Source of the DNA: Candidatus Shapirobacteria bacterium
GTDB taxonomy: Bacteria > Patescibacteriota > Microgenomatia > UBA12405
DNA length: 28,308 nucleotides
Reading direction: 5' to 3'
NCBI GenBank assembly: GCA_018500045.2
Contig: JAHBAQ020000075.1
Span: forward strand, 1 to 28,308
Below, one piece after another: positions 8,409 through 16,651 of this stretch (the first letter of the stretch is position 1; every line of letters starts with the position of its first letter). Position numbers and translations under genes: made by a program. Under the pieces are notes generated by a model. That model had not been told where the DNA came from. It saw only the letters and a program-made list of their open reading frames with translations, and searched no databases.

Positions 8409-8437
8409 AATTTAATCTAATCCCAACCTTTAATCAA
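8409..8437 (-). promoter_or_regulatory. Probable promoter of the thyX operon
   Basis: On the minus strand TTGATT (8432-8437) and TAAATT (8409-8414) are 17 bases apart, placing the start about 27 bases before thyX. The match to consensus is moderate. The 189-base gap between thyX and upp holds this and the upp -10 only. Confidence 0.45.
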
Positions 8438-8523
8438 TTCACTAAAACTACCTCAAATCAATTCATTATGTCCAACAACCATCTTTTCTTCGGTTTCTGT
8501 AGTATATAAAAAAATATTTAAGT

Positions 8524-8529
8524 TATAAT
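8524..8529 (+). promoter_or_regulatory. -10 box of the upp promoter
   Basis: TATAAT lies 34 bases before the upp ATG. No clear -35 is visible at the right distance, so the call rests on the -10 alone. Confidence 0.4.
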
Positions 8530-8563
8530 CCTGTAGGCCGTATTAATTAAAATTTATTTAACA

Positions 8564-9271
8564 ATGAATCGTGTAGAATTTATCGAATCCAATTTTATTA
8601 AACACCATTTATCTTATCTCCGATCCCAAAATACCCCACCAACCGAATTTAGACAACATTCAGACGCCATTTTCGAATACCTCGGATCCAAACTTCATGA
8701 TTTCTTCCCCACTACTACTAAAAAAATTACCACTCCATTAACTGAAATGGAAGCTGGTTTTACTGATATTGGGCGAACTTTATTAGTCGCCATCCTCCGA
8801 TCTGGTTATCCTATGTGTTCCGGTATTCAAAAATCATTTGATCAAGCCCCAATTGCTTTAGTTGATATTAAACGCGACGAAGCCACTGCCCAACCTCATT
8901 TAAATTATGACGGTCTACCGAAATCCTTAAAAGACTACGATTCTATCATTATCCCTGACCCTATGTTAGCCACCGGCGGCTCTGCCTGTATGAGTCTTGA
9001 TATGCTCAAAAAACGTGGTGCCAAAAACATTATTTACGTCTCACTTATCTCCGCCCCTACCGGCATTAATAAAATTTTATCCGATTTTCCTGACGTCAAA
9101 CTTATTGTTTGTGCTGCCGACCCAGAGATAAACGAAAAAAAATATATTGTTCCCGGCCTTGGTGATTTTGGCGACCGCTATTTTGGTAACGAACCCCTAT
9201 CTATTTACGACGAACTTCAAAATCAAACTATTGTCTATCAACCCAACGGCAAATTCACCCTCAAAAAATAA
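8564..9271 (+). CDS. upp: Uracil phosphoribosyltransferase
   Basis: It makes UMP from uracil and PRPP. The PRPP-binding stretch IIIPDPMLATGGS and the uracil-binding C-terminal stretch YIVPGLGDFGDRYFG are both clear. At 235 residues it is slightly longer than the usual 208-210, mostly at the N terminus. There is no SD; the short AT-rich leader agrees with other genes in this genome. It uses the PRPP made by the nearby prs product. Confidence 0.93.
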   Translation: MNRVEFIESNFIKHHLSYLRSQNTPPTEFRQHSDAIFEYLGSKLHDFFPTTTKKITTPLTEMEAGFTDIGRTLLVAILRSGYPMCSGIQKSFDQAPIALVDIKRDEATAQPHLNYDGLPKSLKDYDSIIIPDPMLATGGSACMSLDMLKKRGAKNIIYVSLISAPTGINKILSDFPDVKLIVCAADPEINEKKYIVPGLGDFGDRYFGNEPLSIYDELQNQTIVYQPNGKFTLKK

Positions 9272-9314
9272 CTACCAATAGTTCAAAAAACATCAATAAA
9301 TATATCAAAACCCA

Positions 9315-10352
9315 TCAAGAACACAAAGGACACCTGTCGCCAGAATAATAAAAACCACAAGCACTACATTTCGTTAAATTATCAGTATTATCAATGGATT
9401 TAAAAACTAGCGACCCATTTTCCTTTACTACCATCATTTTCGATCCAAACTCCGCCGTTTTAACTATTCCCGGACAAGCTCCACTCATCTTTTCTCTCAC
9501 CCTCATTCCCATAATTGGGGCATACATATAAACTTCAATCTTATTATCCAAATACCACCTAATTTTTACCTCACTAAAAGACCCTCCTTCAGAAATAGCA
9601 TCTAATACTCCCGAATAAATTCTGTCTATTAAACTTGCACTTGAAAAGATTCCGTTTCCAAAATTTTCATAAAAACTATCCATTATTTCATCAACAACAT
9701 TATCTATTCTATTTTTGGTCGTCTCTATTTTTTTATCACTCGGACTTAACCTCGACATAACATCCGCCATTTTAAAATTACTAGTAACCAAAGGGTTTAT
9801 TAACATATCATTTGGTGAATGTATTTCTTCTCTTCCACCAAAATGTTCATAAATAGATTTTAATTTTTCAAAATTATCATCAACAAAAAACCTCAAAAAT
9901 TTAATTTTTTCGTCATCATGTTTATTTATCCAAAAATCAACTACATCACAGGTATAGCCCAAGTCCGCATTCTGCGGACTAAAATGAACCACTAAATTAT
10001 CTCCACCATTCAAACTTTCTTCTATTTTACGTAAAGCTACCATATCCAACGAATCAGCTGTCATAAATTGGTCTATAAAAGTATTAGCTACCGGATCTTT
10101 CAACCTTCCTCCCTCCAAAACCCTATCAAATGATCCTCCTTGAATAAAAAACAACTCTTGTACTGCTGTTTTTAATTCTTGGCTTAAGGCTATATACCTT
10201 TTATCTTCTTCAACTCTATCTAAATAATCAACTTCTTTTTCCGAATCAAAAAATAAAACTTCACCCAATTCCTTATCCAAATTACTACGTTCGTCTCTAT
10301 ATGTGTCTACAATATTTGTTGCATTTTCTCCACTTAATAGTATTTCCCTCAT
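9315..10352 (-). CDS. Unknown protein with C-terminal zinc ribbon, behind a B12 riboswitch-like element
   Basis: I do not recognise this protein. The open frame extends to 10415, but the first 21 codons of that longer version are encoded by the riboswitch core and its hairpins, so I start at ATG 10352 (345 residues, no obvious SD). The protein is acidic, soluble and alpha/beta-looking, without signal peptide or membrane segment. It ends with a compact zinc ribbon, CSAC and CPLC separated by about ten residues, and an earlier single Cys lies in SGACPG. It is the last gene after nrdR, nrdJ and the cobalamin adenosyltransferase on the same strand. The position suggests a role linked to B12 supply, B12 sparing or nucleotide reduction; this is inference only. 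Confidence 0.65.
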   Translation of the reverse strand: MREILLSGENATNIVDTYRDERSNLDKELGEVLFFDSEKEVDYLDRVEEDKRYIALSQELKTAVQELFFIQGGSFDRVLEGGRLKDPVANTFIDQFMTADSLDMVALRKIEESLNGGDNLVVHFSPQNADLGYTCDVVDFWINKHDDEKIKFLRFFVDDNFEKLKSIYEHFGGREEIHSPNDMLINPLVTSNFKMADVMSRLSPSDKKIETTKNRIDNVVDEIMDSFYENFGNGIFSSASLIDRIYSGVLDAISEGGSFSEVKIRWYLDNKIEVYMYAPIMGMRVREKMSGACPGIVKTAEFGSKMMVVKENGSLVFKSIDNTDNLTKCSACGFYYSGDRCPLCS

Positions 10353-10363
10353 ATTTTTACTTT

Positions 10364-10466
10364 TCAGCCATAGGCTGATCCCGGATTCTTCGGGATGCTC
10401 GAAAGTTTTGGTCATCCGACTCTACGGTTGCGGCACAGCACAGGAATTACACCTGTTTCCCCATTA
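10364..10466 (-). promoter_or_regulatory. Cobalamin riboswitch-like element
   Basis: Reading the minus strand from about 10462, the sequence contains GGGGAA, then CAGG-TG-AATTCCTG, then GCTG and CCGCAACCGTA, then AGTCGGATGACC. This order and spelling follow the conserved core (P3-P6, including the so-called B12 box region) of the cobalamin riboswitch. Two tandem hairpins follow: ATCCCG/CGGGAT (10378-10396) and TCAGCC/GGCTGA (10364-10378), ending 11 bases before the ATG at 10352; they could form the expression platform. The 5' arm of the outer helices P1/P2 is not evident, since the adenosyltransferase stop codon lies only a few bases upstream, so it may be a minimal or degenerate version. Its neighbours use or make adenosylcobalamin. 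Confidence 0.72.
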
Positions 10467-10470
10467 ATTT

Positions 10471-10911
10471 TTAATTATTTCTAACGGCTTTTATAAACAA
10501 ATAATCAGATAATCTATTAAAATAAATCAATATTCCATTTCTTATTTTCCTCTCTTTATTTAAACTTACTATCCTCCTTTCCACTCTTCTACAAACCGTT
10601 CTTGCCCAGTTTAATTCTCTGGCTTTTTGAGTTTTAAAATTCAAGAATTTTTCCAAACTTATTTTTTCATTTTCAATTTCATCTTCCAACTGTTTTATTC
10701 TTAATTCCAAATTTTTAAATTCAGAATTATTACCAATTTCTCCCATCACTAATCTCAAATCACCCAATATTTTTTCATCAATATTAACCAATTCTAAAAC
10801 CGACTCCAATTCATCTATTTCTCCAACTGTTTCTACCAACAAATCATCCTTATCGACTCTTTGATTTCCACAAGTCGTTTTTCCTTTGTCGCCGGTTTTA
10901 GTTGTTATCAT
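10471..10911 (-). CDS. PduO-type ATP:cob(I)alamin adenosyltransferase (compact)
   Basis: It transfers the adenosyl group from ATP to cob(I)alamin, giving the cofactor that NrdJ needs. The N terminus reads TKTGDKGKT and then VDKDD and GEIDELES, matching the ATP-binding part of PduO-family enzymes. The C terminus has ARTVCRRVERR and FNRLSDYLF, the family's other hallmark. At 146 residues it is shorter than the usual 170-190; the middle helices are reduced. An alternative TTG start at 10917 overlaps the nrdJ stop as TTGA. Coupling to nrdJ is likely either way. Confidence 0.88.
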   Translation of the reverse strand: MITTKTGDKGKTTCGNQRVDKDDLLVETVGEIDELESVLELVNIDEKILGDLRLVMGEIGNNSEFKNLELRIKQLEDEIENEKISLEKFLNFKTQKARELNWARTVCRRVERRIVSLNKERKIRNGILIYFNRLSDYLFIKAVRNN

Positions 10912-10913
10912 AT

Positions 10914-13397
10914 TCAACTACATTTAGAATAACCACAAAATACATTAGTGCATTTAAAGCATCCTTCTTCTGCTCGAAGCGGACTTCCACAGTCCGGACA
11001 AGCTCCAAATTTACTTTCTGCTTGTGTCATTTCTTCACTACTCTTAACCACATCAACGTGGGTCGCTTCATCGTGTTCTCCAAAAATACTTAGCTGTTCC
11101 CCTCGAGAAATTTCTAATAAAGATTTTCCCACTGCATCAAACATACTCAAAACCGCATTGTTTCCCATCCCTACTTTTTGACCGCAGGAAATTCCCACCA
11201 ACTGTTCCGAAATTTCATCCAATGTCGCCCCATATTTCAATGCCAATGAAGCTAATCTCCCAGTTACCTCGGCTGCTGCCGACAAATAACCACCGCTCTT
11301 ACCTAAAGTTACAAATACTTCTACCGGGCCATCACCTTCCTCGTAAAATATTGACGAATAAACACTTCCCACGTCACATTTTTTCTTAATTCTAATTCCA
11401 TTGGCAATAATTGGGGTCGGTTTCTTTTTTGGTGGTAACATTACCACTTTCCCCTCACCCGCCCCAGCTTCAGCAGTAGTCGATTTAACTTTTTGTAATG
11501 GTTCAAACGATCTTGATCCGGTTCTATAAATAGTAATCCCTTTAGTTCCCAAAGAATAACTTAATTCATAAGCCTTTCTCACATCATCTACTGTAGCTGT
11601 TTCTGGCAAATTAATAGTTTTTGATACTGCATTGTCAGTATATTCTTGAAAAGCCGCCTGAATTCTAATGTGCCATTCTGGATCGATTTCTAAAGCCGTA
11701 ATAAACACATTTTTCAAATCCTCCGGCACTTCTTCTACATCCTTTAACACTCCTCCATTCTTCACAATTTTTTCAATTAATTCTTCAGAATAAATTCCTC
11801 TTTTTTTCAATTCATCCACCAATACTTGATTGACATTGTAAAGAGTTTTTCCTTCAACTGTATTTTTTTGGTAACCCAAAGAAAATACTGGTTCAATCCC
11901 CGAACTAGCATCAGCCAAAATACTGATTGTTCCAGTTGGGGCAATTGTCGTTAGGGCCATATTTCGTGGCTTGTAATCAGTATTAGCAAACACACTCACA
12001 TTCCACAAAGGAAAAGTTCCACGTACTTTAGCCAATTCCACTGTCGCCTCCCGAGATGCTTCTGTCACAAACTTCATCATCTTTTTTGCCCAAGCAATTC
12101 CTTCTTCCGAATCATATTTCACTCCCAGTTTAAACAAAGCATCAGCAAAACCCATTATTCCCAAACCAATTCTTCTGGTATTACTTACCATTTCTCGAAT
12201 TTTTTGCACCGGAAATTCATTTACCTCCACTACATTATCCAAAAAATGTACCCCAGTAAAAATTATTCTTTTCAGTTCTTCCCAATTTACATCTTTTTTC
12301 TCTTGGTCTACTAATTTTGCCAAATTAATTGATCCCAAATTACAAGCGTCATAAGGTAATAATGGTTGTTCACCACAAGGATTAGTCGCTTCAATTCGAC
12401 CCACCGATGGAATCGGATTAGAGCTAGGAGCATTCATTCTGTCAATAAATACCAAACCTGGATCACCATATTGCCAAGCTAATCTGGTCACTAAATTAAA
12501 TACTTTAGCCGCATTCAATTTCATTGCCACTTGATTAGTTCTTGGATTAATCAATTCATAACCTTCACCTTCATTAGTTGCTTTAGCCCAATCATAAAGT
12601 TTTTTTATTCCCGCTTCTACTTCACGCAATCTGGCATCTACATCTCTATTGGCTTCGGCTGTTTTAATCTCCTCCACCACATCTTCAGGAATTGAATTGT
12701 CTGCTAAAAATTTTCGGTCACTTTCCAATTTGGCCATAAAGGCATCGGTTACTGCCAAAGAAATATTGAAATTAGTCAAACTCCATTCATCAAGTTTTAC
12801 CACCGCAAAACGCAACACATCTGGATGATCAATTGAGAGCATTCCCATATTAGCTCCTCGTCGAACTCCACCTTGTTTTATTTGAGCCGTCACATCATTG
12901 TAAGCCTGCATAAAACTCACTGGACCAACCGTTGTTCCCCCGCTAGTTTTAATATAATCTCCACTTGGACGTAATCTCGAAAAAGAGAAACCTGTACCTC
13001 CACCACTCTTATGGATTTTGGCCATATTCGACATCGTTTCCAAGATTGAATCCATCGAATCATCTATTGGTAACACAAAACAAGCCGATAATTGTTGAGT
13101 TGGTTTCCCAGCATTAATCAAACACGGCGTATTGGGCAAAAACTTTTGTTCTGCCATCACTTCATAAAACTCTTTAGCTACAATATTTGATTCAGCTTCT
13201 GTTTTTCCAAAAACCACATCACCCTTAGCCACATTACTTGCCACTCGCCAAAAAATATCTTTTACTTTTTCATAAGCCTTACCATCCTCATTTTTTCTTG
13301 AATACCTAGTTTCAGCAATATACTTGGCATTCTCCGACAATTGCGGCTCCATTAACTCTTGATTGTTAATATTTTGGCGGACATCTATATCTGTCAT
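10914..13397 (-). CDS. nrdJ: Adenosylcobalamin-dependent (class II) ribonucleotide reductase
   Basis: It reduces ribonucleotides to deoxyribonucleotides using a radical generated from adenosylcobalamin. In the 827-residue chain C106 and C352 fit the redox pair, and N339-P-C341-G-E343 is the NPCGE active-site motif with C341 as the radical cysteine. GGGTGFSFSRLRPSG, ACNLGSIN and APTGTIS are further family motifs. The C-terminal 30 residues hold CPDC and further cysteines, typical of the tail that recharges the active site or binds zinc. Its ATG overlaps the nrdR stop (ATGA). There is no small beta subunit gene nearby, as expected for class II. Confidence 0.96.
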   Translation of the reverse strand: MTDIDVRQNINNQELMEPQLSENAKYIAETRYSRKNEDGKAYEKVKDIFWRVASNVAKGDVVFGKTEAESNIVAKEFYEVMAEQKFLPNTPCLINAGKPTQQLSACFVLPIDDSMDSILETMSNMAKIHKSGGGTGFSFSRLRPSGDYIKTSGGTTVGPVSFMQAYNDVTAQIKQGGVRRGANMGMLSIDHPDVLRFAVVKLDEWSLTNFNISLAVTDAFMAKLESDRKFLADNSIPEDVVEEIKTAEANRDVDARLREVEAGIKKLYDWAKATNEGEGYELINPRTNQVAMKLNAAKVFNLVTRLAWQYGDPGLVFIDRMNAPSSNPIPSVGRIEATNPCGEQPLLPYDACNLGSINLAKLVDQEKKDVNWEELKRIIFTGVHFLDNVVEVNEFPVQKIREMVSNTRRIGLGIMGFADALFKLGVKYDSEEGIAWAKKMMKFVTEASREATVELAKVRGTFPLWNVSVFANTDYKPRNMALTTIAPTGTISILADASSGIEPVFSLGYQKNTVEGKTLYNVNQVLVDELKKRGIYSEELIEKIVKNGGVLKDVEEVPEDLKNVFITALEIDPEWHIRIQAAFQEYTDNAVSKTINLPETATVDDVRKAYELSYSLGTKGITIYRTGSRSFEPLQKVKSTTAEAGAGEGKVVMLPPKKKPTPIIANGIRIKKKCDVGSVYSSIFYEEGDGPVEVFVTLGKSGGYLSAAAEVTGRLASLALKYGATLDEISEQLVGISCGQKVGMGNNAVLSMFDAVGKSLLEISRGEQLSIFGEHDEATHVDVVKSSEEMTQAESKFGACPDCGSPLRAEEGCFKCTNVFCGYSKCS

Positions 13398-13840
13398 TTT
13401 TCCTTAAAGTCAACTAATAATTTTTTAAATTCCTCAATAGAATTTAGGTCCAAGTAAACCGAAGCAAACCGGATATAAGCCATCGGGTCAATTCCTTTTA
13501 GTTTTTCCATTAACATTTTCCCAATTTCTCGCGACGGAATTTCAATATCCTTCCAATTCAACAGTTTCATTTCAATCTCATCAATTATTTTTTCCCTCTC
13601 ATCTCCCGTCATTCGCCAACAAGCCTTTTCCAAACACCTTTCCAATTTACTTCTCGAATAATCCTCCACTTTCCCCGACTTTTTAATCACTTTTAAACTA
13701 ATATTTTCCACCCTCTCGTAAGTCGTAAACCGCTTCTTACACTTAACACATTCTCGTCGGCGCCTGGTAGCTTTTCCATCTTCTGCTTCACGACTCTCCA
13801 GTACATTGCTTTCATCAAAACCGCAGTAAGGACAAATCAT
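13394..13840 (-). CDS. nrdR: Transcriptional repressor NrdR
   Basis: NrdR binds ATP or dATP through its ATP-cone and represses ribonucleotide reductase genes. The zinc ribbon has CPYC near the N terminus and CVKC further on, followed by RFTTYERVE; between them is the basic RRRREC stretch. The ATP-cone fills the remainder. The length (148) is typical. It is the first gene of the nrdR-nrdJ-adenosyltransferase operon and probably controls it through the palindrome at 13884-13899. Confidence 0.95.
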   Translation of the reverse strand: MICPYCGFDESNVLESREAEDGKATRRRRECVKCKKRFTTYERVENISLKVIKKSGKVEDYSRSKLERCLEKACWRMTGDEREKIIDEIEMKLLNWKDIEIPSREIGKMLMEKLKGIDPMAYIRFASVYLDLNSIEEFKKLLVDFKEK

Positions 13841-13864
13841 ATATTTCGTCTAAGTTTTCAGCTT

Positions 13865-13899
13865 ATTTTAAATTTTTAATCAACCACTATCACTAGTGT
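13865..13899 (-). promoter_or_regulatory. NrdR-box-like palindrome and -10 upstream of nrdR
   Basis: On the minus strand ACACTAGTGATAGTGG (13884-13899) agrees with the NrdR box consensus ACACWATATATWGTGT at 12 of 16 positions, including both outer half-sites. TAAAAT (13865-13870) is a candidate -10, and the palindrome covers the place of its -35. A weaker half-site-like stretch lies about 21 bases further upstream. Binding would block the promoter. Confidence 0.5.
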
Positions 13900-13994
13900 G
13901 TACGCAACATAATACACGCTACCCTTAGATACCAACAATACCACAAACCATATCAATTTTTTTTCTTTCAACAATTCCGCGGTGAATAAAATTT

Positions 13995-14090
13995 TTAATT
14001 CCCCAACAATTTCCAAGCCGCATAAAAAAGACAACCAACAGCAAAAATAAATCCCAATATTTCAGCTACTATTTTAATTTTCTTCTCCAT
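13995..14090 (-). CDS. 31-residue single-pass membrane peptide
   Basis: The ORF starts at ATG 14090 inside the last codons of the big surface protein gene, in another frame. AGGTGG sits five bases before it and is a fair SD. The product begins MEKKIKIVAEI and continues with a hydrophobic helix of about 18-20 residues containing one Cys, ending KLLGN. Overlap and SD suggest translational coupling to the surface protein. Function is unknown. Without homologues it could still be a chance ORF. Confidence 0.45.
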   Translation of the reverse strand: MEKKIKIVAEILGFIFAVGCLFYAAWKLLGN

Positions 14091-16546
14091 ATTCCCACCT
14101 GTCTTTGTATATACATCAAAGAAACCAATAATAACAACACATAAATTAATTTTTCCTTTTTAACCACACAAATCCCATTATTAACCGGTCCCTCATAAAC
14201 AACATCATTTTCCGCCCCCAACACCTGTCCTCTTTCCAGCATTATTTTTCTTTTTACCCAAAAATTAGTCTCCGCTACATTTGAACTAACCTCATTATTA
14301 TTTTCATCCAACCCCACAATCCAAGTTTTAGTGGTATATTTCCCCCCAGCTTCATTCATTACTAAACCAAAAGACATTTTTCCTATTTTATTAATCTCAA
14401 TCTCTCCCAAATAAAGACTATTTTCTGACCACAAGTTTCCTCGTCCATCAAAAACCTGGTGAAACAAAACCGCTTCTTTCATTTTCCCTGTTCCTACATT
14501 TTTTATTTCAATCAAAAAAGTTACCGTATCGTTTGGCAACACATAATCATTAACATTATTTTTTGCTTCCACCACTATCTTTGTTTCTTTATCAGAATCA
14601 TTATTTTCTTGGTTTTGAAAATTATTTTCACTTAGCGACCGCCAAACAATTGTCGCCCAAACACTCTGGTTATTATTCAAATCCGATTCCACCGAATTCG
14701 TCGTAATCATTGCCACTGTCTGTAGTTGAACATCCCTATCATCGTTCAAATTATTTATTTTTACTCTTAAAGTAAAACCACCATTGCTCTTAGCCGCTAC
14801 ATTATTTAATTTCCATTTCAATTTATTTCCTTCTTGGACCAACAACCAACCACTATCATCACTAATATAATCTAAACCTACCGGTAAATTAATTTTTAAC
14901 TCTGCCTCATCAACCTTTTCATATCCCAAATTACTGTAATTAATTCTATAAATTATCTCTTCACCACTTCGGCTCTCGTTTTTATTAGCCATCAAATTTA
15001 CCGCCAAATCTGGATAAGCAAAAATAACATCCCCACCCCAATCACCTAAAATATTTATTATTCCCCAAAACCAATCGCTTCCGTAAATATTTACATTTAC
15101 CAAATTCGTTAAATTGGCTATCGCTGTTGCCGACCCACTTTCAATCACCCCATCACTAGCTCCCAATATCTGATTTCCTCCCGAATCTGCCGTCACCAAG
15201 ACCGAGCTTGTCACCTCCGCCGAATTGTCATTTATTAAAAAATTATTTCCGCTCTGACAATTTAAACAACCATTTTCATTTAGCACAAACAAAAGCTGGT
15301 TATTATTAATTTCTTCTACTGACCCCGGATAACTCCAGTTATAAATTTTGCCGTTAGTTTCGCCCAACACATTTAACTGCAGCCACATCTGATTATTCAA
15401 TTCTGCATTCAAATTTACTACCGATAAATCGCTACTATAAGTAGTCGCATTCCCTGTTCCTATAATCGACTGATCCACATTTATAGTGGTATTGTTCCCG
15501 CTATCCGATTCCGCCACCACCGTGTTATCCAAAACTGCCTGATTATTATTAATAACCACACTTCCATTACCACCACTTGTAGTATTTCCATTATTTTGAA
15601 AATTATTCGGATTAGGTAAAACAATATTCCCTAAATTTCCCCCCAATACATTCACTACTCCAATAAAAAATTGACCTCCAACCAGATTCACATTTACCAA
15701 ATTAATTACATTGGCTATTGCTACCGCATCCCCAGTTATGATTAACACCTCATCACCTCCTGTCACTGTATTCTCTCCACTTACCGCCGCCACTGTTACT
15801 ACATTATTTAATTTAGCCAAATTTTTGTTACTAATAACTACCATCTTGTTATGATTTATTCCCGATTCAATCACCGTTACCCCATTTCCATTAATTAATT
15901 TCAACCACATCTGATTCAAATCCAAATCCGCCCATCCCTGATCAAAATTATTTACCACATAAATTCCCAAACTCGTCCCCACTACATTGGTATTTATTAA
16001 ATTAATTACATTAATATAAGCTGTTGCTCCGCCAGTATTTACCACTACATCGGCATTATTAGTTACCACTTCATTTTCTCCTGTTCCCGCTACTGAACTA
16101 TTTTCTGCTGTCACTTCAGCCTGGTTATTATTTTCCACTATCTCTGTCTCTGTTCCTCCAATATCCGCTAAAGTTGTTGCCACTTCCAAAGTATTTGTAT
16201 TTACCTGATTCTGATTGGTTATTCCTGCTACTGCCTCACCAGTGTTTACATTAATATCAGTATTATTATTATTGGTGCTCTGATTTTCTCCAGTCGTGGC
16301 TACGACGCTATTCCCTATCTCCAAAATCGCCCCATTATCATTTTGATTACTACAATTTAGTTCTATCTGACAACCATCAACTGTTCCTTCGGTTACTGCT
16401 GAATTATTATTAACCTCATTATTTGATTCCACCTCAGCCACCGCCTCACCAGTAGTAATCGATTGTTCTGTTACCACCGTTTCTGTAATTTCCTCTGCCA
16501 AAACCGGCGACCATAGCCATCCCCATAGCAAAAAAGTTGCACCCAA
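14069..16546 (-). CDS. Large Asn-rich secreted repeat protein with C-terminal membrane anchor
   Basis: The protein is a probable surface adhesin or fibre component. After the signal peptide, residues from about 25 to 500 consist of imperfect repeats: a polar Asn/Thr stretch with SGEN or TGEN, then TGxAxAxxN followed by a hydrophobic VNxN segment and an aromatic turn such as WFWGIINILG. Two Ig-like domains follow, one resembling DUF11 (about 505-620) and one CARDB-like (about 635-760). A single membrane helix near residue 800 with a basic tail anchors it. The lettered frame starts at TTG 16546, but the signal peptide's two lysines lie upstream, and the frame stays open back to ATT 16573 and ATA 16570. 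True initiation is therefore uncertain and may be non-canonical. The same repeat type occurs in the next gene upstream. Confidence 0.7.
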   Translation of the reverse strand: MGATFLLWGWLWSPVLAEEITETVVTEQSITTGEAVAEVESNNEVNNNSAVTEGTVDGCQIELNCSNQNDNGAILEIGNSVVATTGENQSTNNNNTDINVNTGEAVAGITNQNQVNTNTLEVATTLADIGGTETEIVENNNQAEVTAENSSVAGTGENEVVTNNADVVVNTGGATAYINVINLINTNVVGTSLGIYVVNNFDQGWADLDLNQMWLKLINGNGVTVIESGINHNKMVVISNKNLAKLNNVVTVAAVSGENTVTGGDEVLIITGDAVAIANVINLVNVNLVGGQFFIGVVNVLGGNLGNIVLPNPNNFQNNGNTTSGGNGSVVINNNQAVLDNTVVAESDSGNNTTINVDQSIIGTGNATTYSSDLSVVNLNAELNNQMWLQLNVLGETNGKIYNWSYPGSVEEINNNQLLFVLNENGCLNCQSGNNFLINDNSAEVTSSVLVTADSGGNQILGASDGVIESGSATAIANLTNLVNVNIYGSDWFWGIINILGDWGGDVIFAYPDLAVNLMANKNESRSGEEIIYRINYSNLGYEKVDEAELKINLPVGLDYISDDSGWLLVQEGNKLKWKLNNVAAKSNGGFTLRVKINNLNDDRDVQLQTVAMITTNSVESDLNNNQSVWATIVWRSLSENNFQNQENNDSDKETKIVVEAKNNVNDYVLPNDTVTFLIEIKNVGTGKMKEAVLFHQVFDGRGNLWSENSLYLGEIEINKIGKMSFGLVMNEAGGKYTTKTWIVGLDENNNEVSSNVAETNFWVKRKIMLERGQVLGAENDVVYEGPVNNGICVVKKEKLIYVLLLLVSLMYIQRQVGIWRRKLK

Positions 16547-16600
16547 AACTAAAAATATTTTCTTAAATATAATTTAATTCAAAATTTTATTTTCTCTCCT

Positions 16601-16624
16601 CCACCGGAAGCCTCCTCCCGGTGG
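16601..16624 (-). other. GC-rich hairpin between the two repeat-protein genes
   Basis: CCACCGG (16601-16607) pairs with CCGGTGG (16618-16624). On the minus strand it is followed by AGGAGAG and then an AT-rich stretch, not by a T run, so it is a processing or stability element rather than a clear terminator. The AGGAG is about 24 bases from the likely start of the downstream gene. Confidence 0.35.
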
Positions 16625-16651
16625 ATTTGAGAAACAGACATCTGGTTATTT

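Noticed and set aside
10353..10415. N-terminal 21 codons of the longer version of the unknown zinc-ribbon protein
   Set aside because: They coincide with riboswitch core and expression-platform hairpins, so coding is unlikely.
16601..16624. Intrinsic terminator between the two surface-protein genes
   Set aside because: No T run follows on the minus strand; the genes may be co-transcribed.
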